A stretch of DNA of 14,034 nt from Lachnospiraceae bacterium (GTDB lineage: Bacteria; Bacillota; Clostridia; Lachnospirales; Lachnospiraceae), in NCBI GenBank assembly GCA_016293925.1, contig JAEDCX010000067.1:1-14034 (forward strand), in the 5' to 3' direction. Positions 13,842 to 14,034 of the stretch are shown in pieces; the first letter of the stretch is position 1, and each line of letters starts with the position of its first letter. The position numbers and the translations under genes are program-made. The notes beneath the pieces are model-generated. The model did not search any database. It was not told the DNA's origin and saw only the letters and a list, made by a program, of their open reading frames with translations.

Positions 13842-14034
13842 ATGAGAATCACCATACTGGGTGCAAATAGTTATATCGCAAGAAATCTGATATTCCTGTT
13901 ACAGAAGTCCGGGGCTCATACGCTTTACCTGTATGATTACCAGCCGGAACAGTCGGATGGCGCAGCAGGCTATGAGCAATTGGCCATTCTGGATGCGGAA
14001 CAGGTGAAGGGGATTCACACGGACGTGGATCTCA
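13842..14034 (+). CDS. NAD(P)-dependent SDR epimerase/reductase, N-terminal 64 residues
   Basis: Start of a short-chain dehydrogenase of the extended (NAD-dependent epimerase/dehydratase) type, cut by the window edge. The first residues MRITILGANSYIARN form a beta strand and a nucleotide-binding loop of the GxxxYI kind (GxxGFIG variant, with Ala-Asn-Ser in place of Gly-x-x-Gly), followed by YLYDYQPEQ near residue 29, where the ribose-binding acidic residue is expected. GAAGGGAG at 13825-13832 sits about nine bases before the ATG. The GC content is back to about 50%. In this setting a 4-ketoreductase finishing a deoxysugar, or a 4-epimerase, would fit, but the substrate-binding part lies outside the window. 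Confidence 0.75.
   Translation, partial: MRITILGANSYIARNLIFLLQKSGAHTLYLYDYQPEQSDGAAGYEQLAILDAEQVKGIHTDVDL

Noticed and set aside
1..14034. CRISPR arrays, tRNA or rRNA genes, insertion sequences, long direct repeats
   Set aside because: Looked for repeated units, tRNA-like CCA ends and T-loop strings, transposase motifs and terminal repeats by eye; none were seen. Similarity between the two GT2 genes is at family level only, not a recent duplication.

Overview
This window is a dense stretch of a surface-polysaccharide (capsule, O-antigen-like or cell-wall glycan) biosynthesis locus. All recognised genes lie on the + strand, with gaps of no more than about 90 bases, several start/stop overlaps, and no convincing internal promoter or terminator, so it reads as one long operon continuing past both edges. 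The organism is probably a low-to-medium GC anaerobic Firmicute of the Clostridia/Lachnospiraceae kind. That is inferred from purine-rich AGGAG-type ribosome sites, GTG and TTG starts and general protein flavour; nothing in the window proves a species.

Layout. Positions 2-793: a WecD-like GNAT that probably N-acylates a nucleotide-linked amino sugar (its true start may lie outside the window). Positions 882-3408: a polytopic GtrII-type glycosyltransferase followed by a GtrB-like GT2 that would load a sugar onto a polyprenyl phosphate. Positions 3432-5913: an NDP-hexose 2,3-dehydratase (EvaA/TylX3 family) and a Gfo/Idh/MocA reductase (KijD10-like), the two steps that create a 2,6-dideoxyhexose. 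Positions 5917-10642: a second large membrane protein (GT-C-like), a DegT/FdtB-type sugar aminotransferase, a SAM methyltransferase and a second GtrB-like GT2. Positions 10614-13751: a PglD/NeuD-like hexapeptide acyltransferase, a cytoplasmic GH43-like beta-propeller protein, a possible 31-residue linker peptide, a FemAB-like GNAT and a WxcM/FdtA-like cupin ketoisomerase. Position 13842 to the edge: the start of an NAD(P)-dependent SDR epimerase/reductase.

Working together. I read the locus as two donor-sugar cassettes side by side. Each has enzymes for an unusual deoxy sugar, a GtrB-like GT2 to put it on polyprenyl phosphate, and a large polytopic membrane protein that could transfer it to the growing glycan outside the membrane. 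Cassette 1 points to a 2,6-dideoxyhexose; cassette 2 to a 3-(acyl)amino-3,6-dideoxyhexose, possibly methylated and acylated by an unusual group. Base composition supports a patchwork: hand counts give about 60% GC in 4501-4680, about 34% in 9721-9900 and about 50% in 13861-14034.

The least understood parts are the propeller protein, the 626-residue membrane protein, the His-to-Asn change in the ketoisomerase, and the surplus of acyltransferases (three folds) over aminotransferases (one). No RNA genes, CRISPR arrays, insertion sequences or long repeats were seen.
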